DNA from: Blasia pusilla
Lineage: Eukaryota > Marchantiophyta > Marchantiopsida > Blasiales
Direction of reading: 5' to 3'
NCBI GenBank assembly: GCA_050084515.1
Contig: CM114275.1
Coordinates: 1,674,001 to 1,738,000, forward strand
DNA: 64,000 nucleotides
Positions 44,173-55,679 of this stretch are shown here, in pieces. The position numbers and the translations under genes were made by a program. Below the pieces are notes generated by a model, which saw only the letters and a list, made by a program, of their open reading frames with translations, had not been told where the DNA came from and did not search any database. Position 1 is the first letter of the stretch. Each line of letters starts with the position of its first letter.

Positions 44173-44951
44173 ATGGCGGACGTCGGCAACGTGCATGTTA
44201 TTGACTCGAAGGAAGCCTGGAGTGCCAAACTAGAGGAGGGCACAAACAACGGCAAGATTGTGAGTACAACTAGCTGCCAAGCCTGTGCGGATTGCGATGC
44301 AGTGATAATAACTAGTATGTGATAATTATATTGGACGTCTGGGTGCACCTTTTGATGTTGGTAAGGCAGATTTTGTTCGTTTTTTAAATTTCTAACCCGC
44401 AGCTGAGCAATTGGCTTCCCAGGTCGTCGTGGACTTCACTGCCACATGGTGCGGACCATGCCGCCTAATGTCACCAATTTTCGTTGAGTTTTCAAAGAAG
44501 TATGAACTCTTGAGCTTTCTGAAAGTTGACGTCGACGAATTTCAGGTAAAAACTTTCGTTGCATGGCGAAACTCGCGATTTCGAGCGAGTTAGAAAGCTC
44601 CCGTTTTATCCATGATGTCACGAAATCCAGAGGTCAATTTGCAGCTTGAATTTTCGTGAGGAGGCGTGATAGAATCGCGATGTTCTTGAAATACGAGTTA
44701 TTGAGTCTAAGTGGAGCTCGGTCTGATCGTTTGGGCACATTTTATAGGACATTGCAAACGAATGGGAGGTCCGTGCCATGCCGACGTTTCTCTTCTTCAA
44801 AGACGGGAAAGTCGTGGAGAAGCTTGTCGGAGCCAACAAAGACGAGTTGGAGAAGAAAATCGAAGGATTTTCAACAGAGCAGAGCATGCAAGAGAACCAG
44901 TCCCACCAAAATCAAAGTCGCCGTATTCAGTATGCAAATCTGCAGGCATGA
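44173..44951 (+). CDS. TRXH: Thioredoxin h, three exons, 137 aa
   Basis: Exons are 44173-44259, 44423-44545 and 44748-44951. Both introns are in phase 0 with GTGAGT/CCCAG and GTAAAA/TATAG borders. The first exon starts [16 protein letters not shown] in a good context (AACATGGCG). Exon 2 carries the active site [13 protein letters not shown] (Cys39 and Cys42). Exon 3 has the cis-Pro loop AMPTFLFF (Pro82) and the LVGANKDEL helix. The protein would reduce disulfides in target proteins in the cytosol. No transit or signal peptide is present, which with the motif set points to the h class. The fold ends at about residue 110. A Gln/Asn-rich tail of about 25 residues ([12 protein letters not shown]) then runs to TGA at 44949-44951, longer than usual for the family. 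All catalytic residues are intact, so the gene is likely functional. Confidence 0.9.
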
Positions 44952-45632
44952 TAGACGACCTCAAGTCGGCTTTAGCTTTCAGTACCCTGTAAACTTCTCG
45001 TCAATGTAGAGCTGTGTCGTCGAACATGGGAACCAACCTTAGGTGCATCGAGTTTGAGACCTTGTTTTGTGGCTTCCCGTTAGCGGTAATTTATTATTCA
45101 GAGCACATAATTGGATGCCTCTCTGTGTGCTCCCACTCCCATCAATTGAGGTAAACCGGATTGATATTAGGCCGTAGAATTGCTACCCGTCGAAATTACT
45201 GTAAATTTTGTTTCCGCTTTGTTGATTCCATCTTGGCTGGTACTGGCTCAAACTCGTGTCATATCAAGCAATATTCTAAGCTGTCTTCTCTTCCACCAGA
45301 TGTCATCATGGCTTTACTGTGTACACTCCACAGATCTGATGAGCAGACATTTTTCAAAAATTTGATTTGAACTTCCAATTCGCTCAGGAGTGTGGGTGTT
45401 GGCGATATAGTTCTCCCCATGTGGAATTATTGTGCACCTCTGCATTTCTATTTCCCTTTGGCACCAGCGAAATTTTACCTGCAGGATGATTCTTCTGAGA
45501 GGAAAAAGACAACTTTAAAAGCTAACTATTGGCGTTTACGTTGTATGTCTGACTCCTGGGTACTCCTTCCTCCCTTTACCTGCGGACATCCTTCCAACAT
45601 ACACCCATAGTGAGCCAGGGATTCAGAAGTGT
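44952..45632. other. Thioredoxin 3' flank
   Basis: Presumed 3' UTR and intergenic DNA. No clear AATAAA was seen close to the stop. Short frames here show no domain. Confidence 0.4.
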
Positions 45633-45902
45633 ATGGGAGACTACCAGCTCCTTGGATCCAATTGCTTCCTCGGCATGAAGACAGTCCTCTGGGATCCCGC
45701 CTTCGCTTATTTTCTGCAAGGGATGGAACCAGATCCTGGATCCAATCGCTTCCTCGGCATGAAGACAATATTCTGGGATACCGCCTTCGCTTACTTTGTG
45801 TCGTACCCCCGAAATCCCATGACCACACCTTCTCTGCTCCACTATCACGAATCCAATCCTCTCTACTCTCTCACGACGCTAGCTAGCACTTCTGGAATGT
45901 AA
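45633..45902 (+). CDS. Small ORF with internal 28-residue repeat, 89 aa, uncertain
   Basis: Starts at ATG 45633 and ends at TAA 45900-45902. It contains two copies of GSNxFLGMKTxxWDxAFAYF encoded by an 84-bp tandem repeat (45654-45737 and 45738-45821). Two other frames are also open across the repeat, so openness alone is weak evidence. No family is recognised. It lies 0.7 kb downstream of thioredoxin on the same strand. Confidence 0.3.
   Translation: MGDYQLLGSNCFLGMKTVLWDPAFAYFLQGMEPDPGSNRFLGMKTIFWDTAFAYFVSYPRNPMTTPSLLHYHESNPLYSLTTLASTSGM
45654..45810. repeat. 84-bp tandem repeat, two copies
   Basis: GGATCCAAT.GCTTCCTCGG starts at 45654 and 45738. Copies match well for about 65 bp (GGCATGAAGACA, CGCCTTCGCTTA) and then diverge. 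Confidence 0.9.
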
Positions 45903-47690
45903 GAAGTGTGTACTCAGGATATATTCATGCTGAGACGACCATTGATGTATCTTTCATCCGCTGATTCACTGTGGCACTCTAACTGCCCTGCTCCCTTGAA
46001 CAAGCACCATGACTCAAATCCACCATCGTGAGTGTCTTGTATCTATGCTGACTGGGCTATGCTCAACTCCTCTTCTGAAGTGGGCAAACTTCCGTCTTTC
46101 ACTCCTTCCCGTAAGCTTTGCACGCGGTGTGAGCCACAGGTTTCGGATCTGCTCCCGTATACGACAGCGGAGGATCAATTTGAAATCCCCTGCATCTCTT
46201 CGTCCACGATCTGGTGCAGAATCTTCACGGGTCTCCCATCTCTGCTCAGAGAGAAGGTTGCCATGTGACGCGCATTACTCGGGGTCAATTCATCTCCCGA
46301 AGAGGGAAGAGGAAGAGGAGGAGCACATGTTGAGCTCTCCCAGGTATACGACACGGAAAGACTTCCGAATTAACACTGGCGGACGGAAGAATGTCGATGT
46401 GCGATAATCACACACCATACCTTGTCTCGGAGCAGTTGGCTCTAGTTGTGAAGCCGAGCACGAGCAGCTGTGTAGGAGACGCACTTGCCATCCGCTGAGC
46501 ACAACGTAGGCAATAGTGTCAGTATCCCTTGCTCAACGATGGTGATGGAAGCTCAAGCTGTGAGGAGCGCCCTACGAATCCATCAACGCTACCGCCATCC
46601 TCATCATGGCCCATTTCCTTCTCTCCTATGCGTTGCATGCAGGGCCGGTCAGACGGAGCATTTCGAGGTCGAGAGCCTCGTTCAGCGGGGACATTCCGCA
46701 CGCGCTGACAGTTTGAGGCAGTGAAAACTGTCGCTGCGGGTTGGCGAGTGACATGAGGACATTGCCCTGACTCATCTCCTGATTCGGCGGAATGTGACCC
46801 CAAAGAATGAAGCATGTGCTGTTGGAGGAGGTCTTTTGCGATGTGCGGTGATCTTTCCCTTTCGTCAGATCGACTTTTGGCCCGTTCGCATGATTTCGAT
46901 GCAGAAACTGCAGCCGATTTGTCTCCACTCACATCGCCACTGGACAAAATATCTGAGGGTTTCAAGATTTGTGCATCCTATCTCCCGAGATCATGTCTAA
47001 TATCTGGGGTGACTATTCCTTGTGATTCGGATATGATTATTCTCTTTTCGATTGACAGAGACCGGAGAAAACTACTCACAAACCTACGTCGCTACGAGGA
47101 TGGGTAGAGTAAAGTGTTGGGCAAGGACATGTTATGTCCTTGCTAAACCCCCTTAAATTCCCCGCCCTGCGGATTTCACGAACAAACACGGAATTGGTAG
47201 AGAATGTAGAGGGTAATAAAAAATACTAGTAGGTACATGGATGATGGCAATTTCAATTATCCATCAAAGAATCCCAAATCTCCAAAATTGACTTTAGACC
47301 TCATTGGCTAAATGTTTAGTTGTCAACAAAAGAAGGGCACATCATATGTTATGCCTAAACCCGTTAAGTCACAAGTGTTGGCACACGGGAAGAAAAATTG
47401 CAGTGTGTCAATGCAAGAGGAAGGAATCAAATCCTATGTCTATGAACCTCAAGTTATATATTTTGGTTTTGAATTTTCTAACTAAGATTCATTAAAAGAT
47501 ATATACTAATGTGAGGAATGAATATTCAAGAGAGCTCTTTGAAAGAGATTGAGATATAAGGCGAGCATGTAACGAGTGGAAGGGATAGTTTTCATGTTGG
47601 ATTTTCGAGTTGCAATAGCCTTAATTGTGGTATGTAGAGTACAATTTTAAAAGGTAATCATATTTTAAATCATACTAGCATTGGAGAACA
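45903..47690. other. Unassigned, moderately GC-rich region then AT-rich
   Basis: A minus-strand open frame at 46965-46519 (148 codons, Ser/Arg-rich) and overlapping frames on both strands are present. None has a recognised domain, and several mutually exclusive frames are open, so I do not call a gene. From 47100 the sequence becomes AT-rich. Confidence 0.3.
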
Positions 47691-47699
47691 TGTCTTGAG

Positions 47700-48412
47700 T
47701 TGTCAACCTCTTTTGCCTAATACATATCGTGGGGGGTGAAAAAATACGAGAAACACAAGAAAATTAGTAGTAGAATTTTTTAATCATAGGTAGGAAAAAA
47801 TTATTTTTAATATATTCGATCATGGGCTACACACTAGTTTGAGTACAATCATATCTCTTGAATTTATTTTTGATTACGTCTTATAATAACCTAAAATTAG
47901 GATGAGAAAAATGCTTTATTTTAAGAGTATAATTCTTAGTTAAAGAAATAAAATTCCATTTTGCAAGGTTTTCCCCCATCTTCATGAAATGTTCTTAAGA
48001 CTTTGTTTTCATTATCTTTTCCCATATTATAATTTTAAAATATTCTTGCGACAAAAAAATCTTTTCTTTTCATGTTTAGTTTGGAGAGAAAATTAGGAAG
48101 AATTTTGAAAAAAAAGAGAGGAAGAATAACAAGACAATGGTGGGACAAGCATTATTCTTCAAAATAATAGAAGAGATTTTATTTCCTAGATTCTCTAAAA
48201 AATTCAAGCTTGGTTGTGAGGGAAATTTAAACCCTATTTTCGGAAAAAAGAAACAAAATGAGGGATTTCCTTTTTTCATTGAGAAATGGGAGTTGCCAAA
48301 AGGAGAAAGTTGCTTACTTTTCTTAAATTATTGAGTAAAAAAATCTGTTTAGAGTGGTAAATTTAGGAGTAAGATAGTTGCAACACGAGATATCGTAGCA
48401 ACGTGATAAAGC
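47700..48412 (+). mobile_element. Helitron remnant, family A, ends unclear
   Basis: The segment 48060-48340 aligns with 30340-30600 of the family A copy: CAAG.ATTATTCTTCAAAATAA, GGGAAA(A)TTTAA.CCCT.TTTT.GG and ATGAG.GATTT..TTTT.TTCATTGA. A CACGAGATATCG motif near 48385 sits where the subterminal hairpin is expected. The 5' TC end was not found; the start is estimated from spacing. Confidence 0.45.
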
Positions 48413-48439
48413 AATAAGACTCACGCATTCTCATCAAAA

Positions 48440-49700
48440 TTGTCTCATGACTCATTGTTATCCCTTTTGGAGAAATGGTCATAGAGGAATTCTTTTACGT
48501 CATCATCGAGGAACTCATCGGGGACATCATGTACCTGCACGATCTCGATCATTTAGTCGGTCATGTATTTGTCCGGCATCATCATTGGTATATCCTTCTA
48601 AGTCCTTATGGCCTCCCATGTCATTTCTCAATGGAGAGGTTGGCCAATCACCAATCCATAAGAGGGTTGCCAACTCATCCTTTAAGGAGGACAAATTGGC
48701 ATCCTCCACCATAAATACATGCTCCAACTCGCAATATCTCCAAGATGGTGGAAGTCTCTATGAGTCACATCTAGCCAAATTGGAAAATGTTACATAGTTA
48801 GCGATTTGAGTACCTAACGAGGAATTTAGAAAAAAAACACTCACAAACAAGCATGAAGGAAAAATCACCCTTTAATATACATTTAGGTACAATGGGTATT
48901 TTGATATTTTATCTTGGTCTCATGCATTTGTAACTAACAAAAGTCTCTTGGCTTATGTCCATACTTTTGGTTGTAACTATGGAAATATAAAATCCTCATA
49001 CCATCGTGAACTAAATATGTTATGTCTGCCCTCTATATACACCCACATGGCATGCATGTGTTCCCCTCTCAAGTGTGACTAGAAGATTGACTGTATACAA
49101 CTATAGTACCGCAACGTACAAGACCACTGTCAAAATATCATCGATGGCAAGAGTTGCACATGATAATAGTGTCCGGGGACGATAGATACTTTGAGAAAGA
49201 CAAAGCTTAATTAACAAGATCCCTCCATGTATGAGATTATATAGCACCAATGTATGGGAATAGGATGGGGTAGTCATCGCGGTCACATCCTTCGATAACT
49301 CGAGCGATAACCGCTATCTTATCTAATACAAATACCCTAAGATCAGTCCTACGACCTAAAGTAGAATCTTTAACTAGATATCTCCTACCCCACCTCTATA
49401 GACATACCAACATGGATGGTAGTCTGGTAGATGGGCATCCCCATAGGATTGCATTGTGCTCAATGTAATACTCTATCAAATGACCTATCTACTCCATAGG
49501 GCTCGGGCACCAGCATATATGGTTTGAGAATCGACTCTGCTATCTCGCGGACAAGCATACAAATATTTTCCCATGTCATGGTGAAAGGTTGCATCAAGGG
49601 ATATCTTGGATGATGTAATTTCATTACATCCTCATGTGATAGTGAATGCGTTCCAATACGTGAAAATACATGCACCTACATGTTGGCATGTACTCACTCC
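48440..49700 (-). pseudogene. Degraded minus-strand coding region, unknown family
   Basis: The minus strand has protein-like stretches in several frames. 49675-49460 reads HVFSRIGTHSLSHEDVMKLH and TMTWENICMLVREIAESILK. About 49460-49300 reads LAEYYIEHNAILWGCPSTRL and TDLRVFVLDKIAVIARVI. 48727-48527 and its continuation end in DEFLDDDVKEFLYDHFSKRD. Stops and frame changes separate them. The layout suggests a plant mobile-element gene, possibly a plant-mobile-domain-type protein, but I am not sure of the family. Confidence 0.35.
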
Positions 49701-50199
49701 CACCAAAATAATCATACAAAAAAAAACCACATTAATGAAGGCATATATGGGAATTATTATCTAAGTGACCTAGATGATGCAGGTTGCATAGACGATAAGC
49801 CATGATATGGGTATTAACATTCATAATGCATACCCACCTCTACATCTAATATCGGCTCATGGGTATAAGACTTTCCTTTGGAGGAACTGCCAATGGCATG
49901 TGCCTTTGTGGGCCTACGTGACTTGTGTGCTACTTGGGCTCAAGCTTACGCATGGTAATCCCACGGTTTTCTAGTGTGTCTAGCTTGCTCTTGTTCAAGA
50001 ATTCTCTGAGACTCATGGGATGATATTGGAGGCCTCACTCTACATCGGGGTTCCAATTTGGTCACAACATTGTATATGATAAATAGGAACCTTCTTTGCA
50101 AGGAGATTTAAGGAAAGAGGAGAAAAGAGAAATTGTGTGAAAATGGGGGTAGTAAGGAATTAAGTATAGCCCTTTTGGGTGCAGTCTCGGTCATCCATT

Positions 50200-50620
50200 T
50201 CCGTTTGGGGCTCCATTGTAAGTTCACTACATTTTTTGCAGACCCTCATAGCCAAAGGTGCGCCAAGGGGGAACATCGGAACTCTAGTGGGCTAACACTA
50301 AGATGGTTACGCATTAGAGAGATCTCTTGAAGGAGACACAAGGTGTGAGACACGTGCAAGTTGAGCGTTTCATATGTTTATGGTCGTGACTTAAGAAACG
50401 TGAACCAAGACTTGAGAGTAGTCCAGTCTAGGAAGAGTGGTTACCAAAGAGGTTGAGAACTAGATTGGGAACGTGACTAGCGTTTGGAGTTTTATTGTAT
50501 TTTGGACCATACCTTTCAGACCTAAAATGCATTCGGGATGAGTAAGATGGCATTGGGAAGCTAGCTCCAACGCTGCAAAGATCTAGACAAATGCATAAGT
50601 AGAGGTTGAAAAACTTCCCG
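50200..50620 (+). repeat. Dispersed LTR-like repeat R, copy 1
   Basis: Matches the reverse complement of 59690-60050 and the direct strand of 60840-61110. Shared words are CCTCATAGCCAAA, GCGCCAAGG, GCATTAGAGAGAT, CTAGTCTAGGAAGAGT, GTGACTAGCGTTT and TATTTTGGACCA. It has no coding potential. Likely a solo LTR or LTR fragment; ends were not determined. Confidence 0.75.
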
Positions 50621-52220
50621 AAAACTACAAAATAAGGACTACAAAATATTTTTTAATGGAAACTAAAGTGAGCTAGGGATAGAAGAGTGAAAGGTTTAGT
50701 TTTAGTAAGAAGTATGAAGAGAAAATACGAGAAGCTAATACGAATACATATTATCCACATACAAGTGAACATAATTGATAGAAGTGGTTAAAAATACAAT
50801 GATAAATAAGAAAAAAAGTCACAAATTATTAAAATTCAACTATAGGTTATGAAATATATTAAGTGACCATTTTATTTTAAAGTTAATGCAACGTGGAAAA
50901 TTCAAAAATGTATGCATCTACAAAGAGCTACTTTTTGTAATAGATCTATAGATTCATAGTCAGGCCAATGGACGGATCTATTGGCAAAGTGCCCAACAAG
51001 AGATTAATGGAAATTATTAAAAAAATTGTGTGAACAGAAATTATGAATCAAAACACAACGGCTACAATTGAGCTATAATATCTAAGAAAGATCGTTCCTA
51101 TGAATCCCAGAGCATTTATTCACGGACTATTAGATACAACAGTCACAACTATGTATTGCTTCGAATTTAAACCACTTTCAATCAATGAATTACAAAAGGG
51201 CTAGATTAGCATCAAAATGTTGTCTTCGAGAAACTTCTAAAATTCAAAAGTTTTGGCATTCTCTCTGAGAAAACCTATGCCATTCATTGAACTTGTCTAT
51301 ACTAATGTGCAGGTATAGATACTATAGAAGTAGGAGCTTCCAGAAGTTGGATTACTATGAATCCTCTTACATATTCTTCCATCTTGTCTTTCGTAAAGTA
51401 TATTCTTAGCAGTGCTACAATTCACCTTGGACTAGTACTTACTCATCCTTCTCTTTTATATGTGCCTTATTGTGTATGTGGGGAACCCATTGATGCAAAG
51501 GGTATTTAGATTATTTGATGTGTAATATGTGTACATGAAGGAGAAAGAACAATGATTCATCATATGATGAGACAAGAAATAATATCAATGGCTCATACTT
51601 GAAGATACATTGTTAGGCAAGAGCAATTACTTGTTCTACCTTCTACTACAAAACAAAATTCTTGTCTATAAGTTGGACTCATTATGTTTCGAGGTGACTT
51701 TCATCTATTGGATGATGTGGTGGTTGTATTGGTCAAACTGCGTTGAGACATATGACCTATGATCTCATACCTTTTGCAATGAATTTTTTTGGATAATTAA
51801 TCATGTGGATCTTTTGATACTTTCTTCAAAATACATGCTCACAATTTCTTCAAGAATCATTAACTAGCTCTTGATCTTTGATAAAGTTTTTTTTATAATA
51901 ATATAATAATATGCATGTAATGAGCTTTCCGAATAATGATTTAGCTTCAATAAACACCAATATGTCATGACTTTATTATTTTATTTCTACATTTTATTTT
52001 ACATCAAATTTCTAAACATGTAATTTAAATAATCAATGGTTGTCCATGTCTCTATTGGTCATGCTTACAAGATTTTGCATAGACATGGATTATATCTTTT
52101 CCAAGAATTTCTGAGTATTCAATCTAGATTTCTTTTAGTGGACACCATATATCAATGATATGAGAATTTCTTTTTGCATATGTGCCAATAAAAAACCTGA
52201 ATATTCCCTTCTTACTAGTC
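50621..52220. other. AT-rich sequence, no gene
   Basis: No ORF, RNA gene or repeat end recognised. Confidence 0.35.
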
Positions 52221-52294
52221 GAACAGAGACGAAAGTCGGCCATAGTGATCCGGGAGTCCCGTGTGGAAGGGCTCTCGCTCAACGGATCAAAGGT
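52221..52294 (+). pseudogene. Fragment of organellar (mitochondrial-type) large-subunit rRNA
   Basis: GAACAGAGACGAAAGTCGGC followed by CATAGTGATCCGGGAGTCCC and GGAAGGGCTCTCGCTCAACG, then GATCAAAGG. This is the highly conserved domain V region of 23S-type rRNA, just before the peptidyl-transferase loop. The GGGAGTCCCGTGTGGAAGGG form fits plant mitochondrial 26S rRNA better than chloroplast 23S. Both flanks are ordinary AT-rich nuclear sequence, so it is a short nuclear insert of about 74 bp, not a gene. Confidence 0.8.
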
Positions 52295-53494
52295 TTTTTG
52301 AAATTTCCATAATGAATTTCTGGTCCGATATTATGCTAAACCTTACATATTTGTGAATCTTTCAATTAACCTTATATAAACTCTTGAATATTGTATGATA
52401 GTTTTTCTTAGATTAGTAAATTATGATATTGGTGGTTTCATTTTAGATTGCACTATCAATACTTTCATGTTGATTCTCATTGTCGATTACTTTTATTTCA
52501 AATGGCAGCGTATTATCCTATAGACCTTCAAGTTTAAGTTGATATGAGGTCCTATTATTTTTTCTTCAAGAGCGTTCCACTAATAATATCAGCATCATGT
52601 TTTATATCCAAGATTTTTATCAAGTATTATTTTAGTAACCTAAAATTTTACAAACCTCGTAATCATAAAAGAAAACTTAGATGATTTTTCACATTGATTA
52701 AAAAAATAGAATAGTTTAAGTGTAAATTCCAATCATCTCAAAAATATTATTAAATTTTTCAAACATGCAATCTAATAATTTCAAAAGTATTTTCTAGGGG
52801 TCTCACAATTTCCAACCTATTATTGCATTTCATTAAAAAGTTTCAATTTATTTGAAATGTTCATAGATGCATGTACCTCTAAATCGGCAAAATTGCGCGT
52901 GTGCATGTATCAAAACCAAATACATGCTAGAGCGAATAGAATAGATGGAGATATCAAAGTAATTTACAAACCACTATTGCCTAACTTTCTTCATTCATAC
53001 TCTCACACGTTACTCTAATCCAAATGGAATACCCATCCTTACTATTTGGGTCGAATCATTTTGTGGATCTAAAATAGAAAGAGTTCTTGTAGATATTTCC
53101 CCCAATGAGAATATTCTCACGGTGTGTTTGAAAGTGTCTTCCATGTGATTCCTTTTTTTAATCTCAAATAAGAAATCTTGTAAATTTGCATTTCTCAAAG
53201 GAATATATATATACATACCCCGATGAGAAATTGAGTTTTAGGGTTTAGAGAAATTCACCGTCTACATTACACGTGTGTACTGAAAATATATGTTTACATG
53301 ATACAATGTGGAAAAGAAATATCTGAGTGTCGGCATATAATATTTCCATTTATCGGAACATCGTTGAAGCCATAGCTGCCTAGTACGAGGGGTGCAGGCT
53401 TTATTAAATCGGAGAGATCCACCACATGTCTTACGTAGATCCATTAGAGCACCCGTTTTAGTTGCGGCGCGGTCTGTCGATCGATTGGGGAGCG
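52295..53494. other. AT-rich sequence, no gene
   Basis: Nothing recognised up to 53390. The last 100 bp, richer in GC, may be the promoter or 5' UTR of the next ORF. Confidence 0.35.
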
Positions 53495-54091
53495 ATGCAG
53501 GATGGCACGAGAAGTCTGGGCATTATCGCTCTGCTCCCACTCATTTCGATCTTGCCGAGGATGGTGGGGGCTGTCTATCTGATAGCTTTCAACAAATTGG
53601 ATTGCATCGGTGATGGCCTGATAATCAATAAAGTAGTTCCAGGCATATGCTACGATTTGTTCTTCGAGTTAAACGTCGTCCCAAATTCAGGCATTGCCTT
53701 GAGATCCGTAAGTTTCGTCGGCAGTCCCGTCTTGTGTGAAGCTAATGCGTATGTTCAGCCCTATTGTTCGAAAACAGACCCGGCGGCCCTAACGGGAGTG
53801 GGTGCAGTGTGCCTCAGCAGTCCCGCACCAACCGGATTGTCATCCGCGGGGGTCTTATGTCCCGCTGATACTTGTTTTGATAAGCTCTTGCGGGATCAGA
53901 TGACACCAGCGCAGGTCGAGATCCGATGGGAGGGAGTCGTGCATACCGAGGATGCCAACGCGGGATACTGGATTCTGGAGACCGCAGATGCGAAAGAGCT
54001 CTTTAGCCAACTCACGAAGGTGGCTCCGCATGAGAAAGTGGAATGGTTACGAAGCCAGGGCGCTGCGTTTCAACCTGTTTTGAAACTATGA
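53495..54091 (+). CDS. Unknown Cys-rich protein, possibly secreted, 198 aa
   Basis: I use the ATG at 53495; the frame is open 11 codons further upstream without another ATG. A hydrophobic segment (residues about 8-31, LGIIALLPLISILPRMVGAV) near the N-terminus looks like a signal peptide or anchor. The region after it has seven to eight Cys, in contexts such as NKLDCIGDG, PGICYDLFFEL, GSPVLCEANAYVQPYCSKTD and LCPADTC, consistent with disulfides in an extracellular domain. The C-terminus (KVEWLRSQGAAFQPVLKL) is charged and helical. The frame has no stop and a coding-like base composition, and opposite frames are short. I do not recognise the family. No intron is needed. Most likely a real gene of unknown function; a retained fragment of a larger gene is possible. 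Confidence 0.6.
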   Translation: MQDGTRSLGIIALLPLISILPRMVGAVYLIAFNKLDCIGDGLIINKVVPGICYDLFFELNVVPNSGIALRSVSFVGSPVLCEANAYVQPYCSKTDPAALTGVGAVCLSSPAPTGLSSAGVLCPADTCFDKLLRDQMTPAQVEIRWEGVVHTEDANAGYWILETADAKELFSQLTKVAPHEKVEWLRSQGAAFQPVLKL

Positions 54092-55467
54092 GTTTAGCGG
54101 ACAGATTCAGGTCAAGGTGACACCGTCTGGTATGGAGGTCCTGGAGCCTCATCATTCAACCCGTTCTGATGATGATTCCTCCGTTCAGTTGGAAGTTCGA
54201 TTTGGTGCCATGACCACAATTTCACCACATTCGGCGATTGACTGCGGTTGCGTACAGATCAAGCCAGCCGAACGAGACTAGGCGTGGCCATCGAAGTCAC
54301 GTAAGTCGTCTGATCGTGAGTCCGTTTTTGCCAGGTGAGTGCAGTGGACTTGAGGATTGTCGGTGATATTGCCTCGACTCTAGTAATAAACGCGGATCGA
54401 GAAGATGGAGAAGCGTCTTCCAGAATTCATAGATTCTATCGCTGATGAATCTTCTTGTGACGGCATCTATTCATAATAATTCATGTGGTGGATTGTTGGG
54501 AAGCAGGCATTTTCCCCCCGTGTAGTCTCAGTGTTTGGACGACCTAGTCAGTGATTGGATGAACTCGTTCCTTCGTCTAATCGAAGTGAATGATCGAATT
54601 TGAACTCTCGTAATGGACGTGGACGTCATCGCTAATTGTGGTCCATGATCGTGGAAATCGTTTCTGTAAAACATTGAAAACTCAGATCTAAGACAAAAAA
54701 GCTGACATGCATACGCTCCGAAATTTGGCACATCTTCCCGTTTCGTCATTTAATTTCCTCAGAGCCACCGAATCCAACGTCCTCCGGCCTGCAATTCCGC
54801 GATGCTCGTGAGCTCGTCTCAGGTTGAGACAGTAACTGTGAAGCGTTTTCGTAAACCGGGATATTGGAAGTGCAATTAATATTGCAGGTCTTTGCCGGGC
54901 GTCCAACGGAATTCGAGAACTCGTGCGTTTCCGCAAAAATAAATATGAGGGATGTCGTCATGTACACAGAATCGGTACTTAGGTTACTGCTCAAGCCTCT
55001 ACGAATTTTGTCTCTTTTAGTTGGGAAAACTCGAATCTGCTCTTTGCAGGTCCGGGTAGTTTAAATTGAAAGCAAGTTTTCAAATAAAATATTTCATAGG
55101 GAATTTTTGAGAAATTATTTTTAAAAAATCTCGAGTATTAGGACTTTTTCATTTCCAAATGAGAAATAATTTTTCGCATCAATGAAGGGATATCTCCTAT
55201 AGAATCTGATATCGAATTTTTGGGAATTTTTAAAAATAATCTAATATCTGGTTTATGCAAAACTTTGATTTCAAATCCAAAATTATCACAATGCTTGTAA
55301 CTCTACCAAATCTCTATAAGTTTTTGGTGTTCTTGGTGAGCTTCAAAACTTCTCTCCTTGTGATTTTCAAGGAGAAAGTATAGTTACAGTTTTCAAAATC
55401 TCATAACACTTGCAAATGAGAATTTGTAAATTTAGGGCCAATGGAGGGGCCAATTGGAGCTTTTGTT
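54092..55467. other. Unassigned sequence
   Basis: The first 500 bp stay moderately GC-rich and may be the 3' UTR of the preceding gene or a decayed paralogous part (GDTVWYGGPGAS in one frame near 54110). From 55070 it is AT-rich. No further gene found. Confidence 0.35.
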
Positions 55468-55679
55468 CAAGGTTGCACGTGGACAAAACCCGTATCCGCA
55501 GACATGTTCGTGCAAGCCCGGGTCCCCTCAGTCCGCACTTGGGCCCGCGACGTAGATCCCGACTTGATCAGCCCGCACCCAATTTAGCAATCTGTTGCCT
55601 GTTCTTGCCACCTCTTTTGTAGCTTATATCGAGCCCGTAGAGGCCTAGGGTTGGACTTGTCTTTTTTTGTGCAACCATG
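55468..55679. mobile_element. hAT-like MITE, 212 bp, GC-rich
   Basis: Ends CAAGGTTGCAC (55468) and GTGCAACCATG (ending 55679), inverted with one or two mismatches. Flanks CTTTTGTT and ATCTTGTT agree at 6 of 8 positions, a plausible decayed target duplication. Length and termini match the copy at 33622-33832. The interior shares TTGTAGC..ATATCGAGCCC with 56.85 kb. Confidence 0.75.

Noticed and set aside
46009-46965. Overlapping ORFs of 132, 148 and 100 codons on both strands
   Set aside because: They are mutually exclusive and low-complexity or shuffled in composition. No motif, splice pattern or neighbour supports any of them.
55410-55622. 70-codon plus-strand ORF
   Set aside because: It spans the left border of a hAT-like MITE and its GC-rich interior. 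Not a gene.
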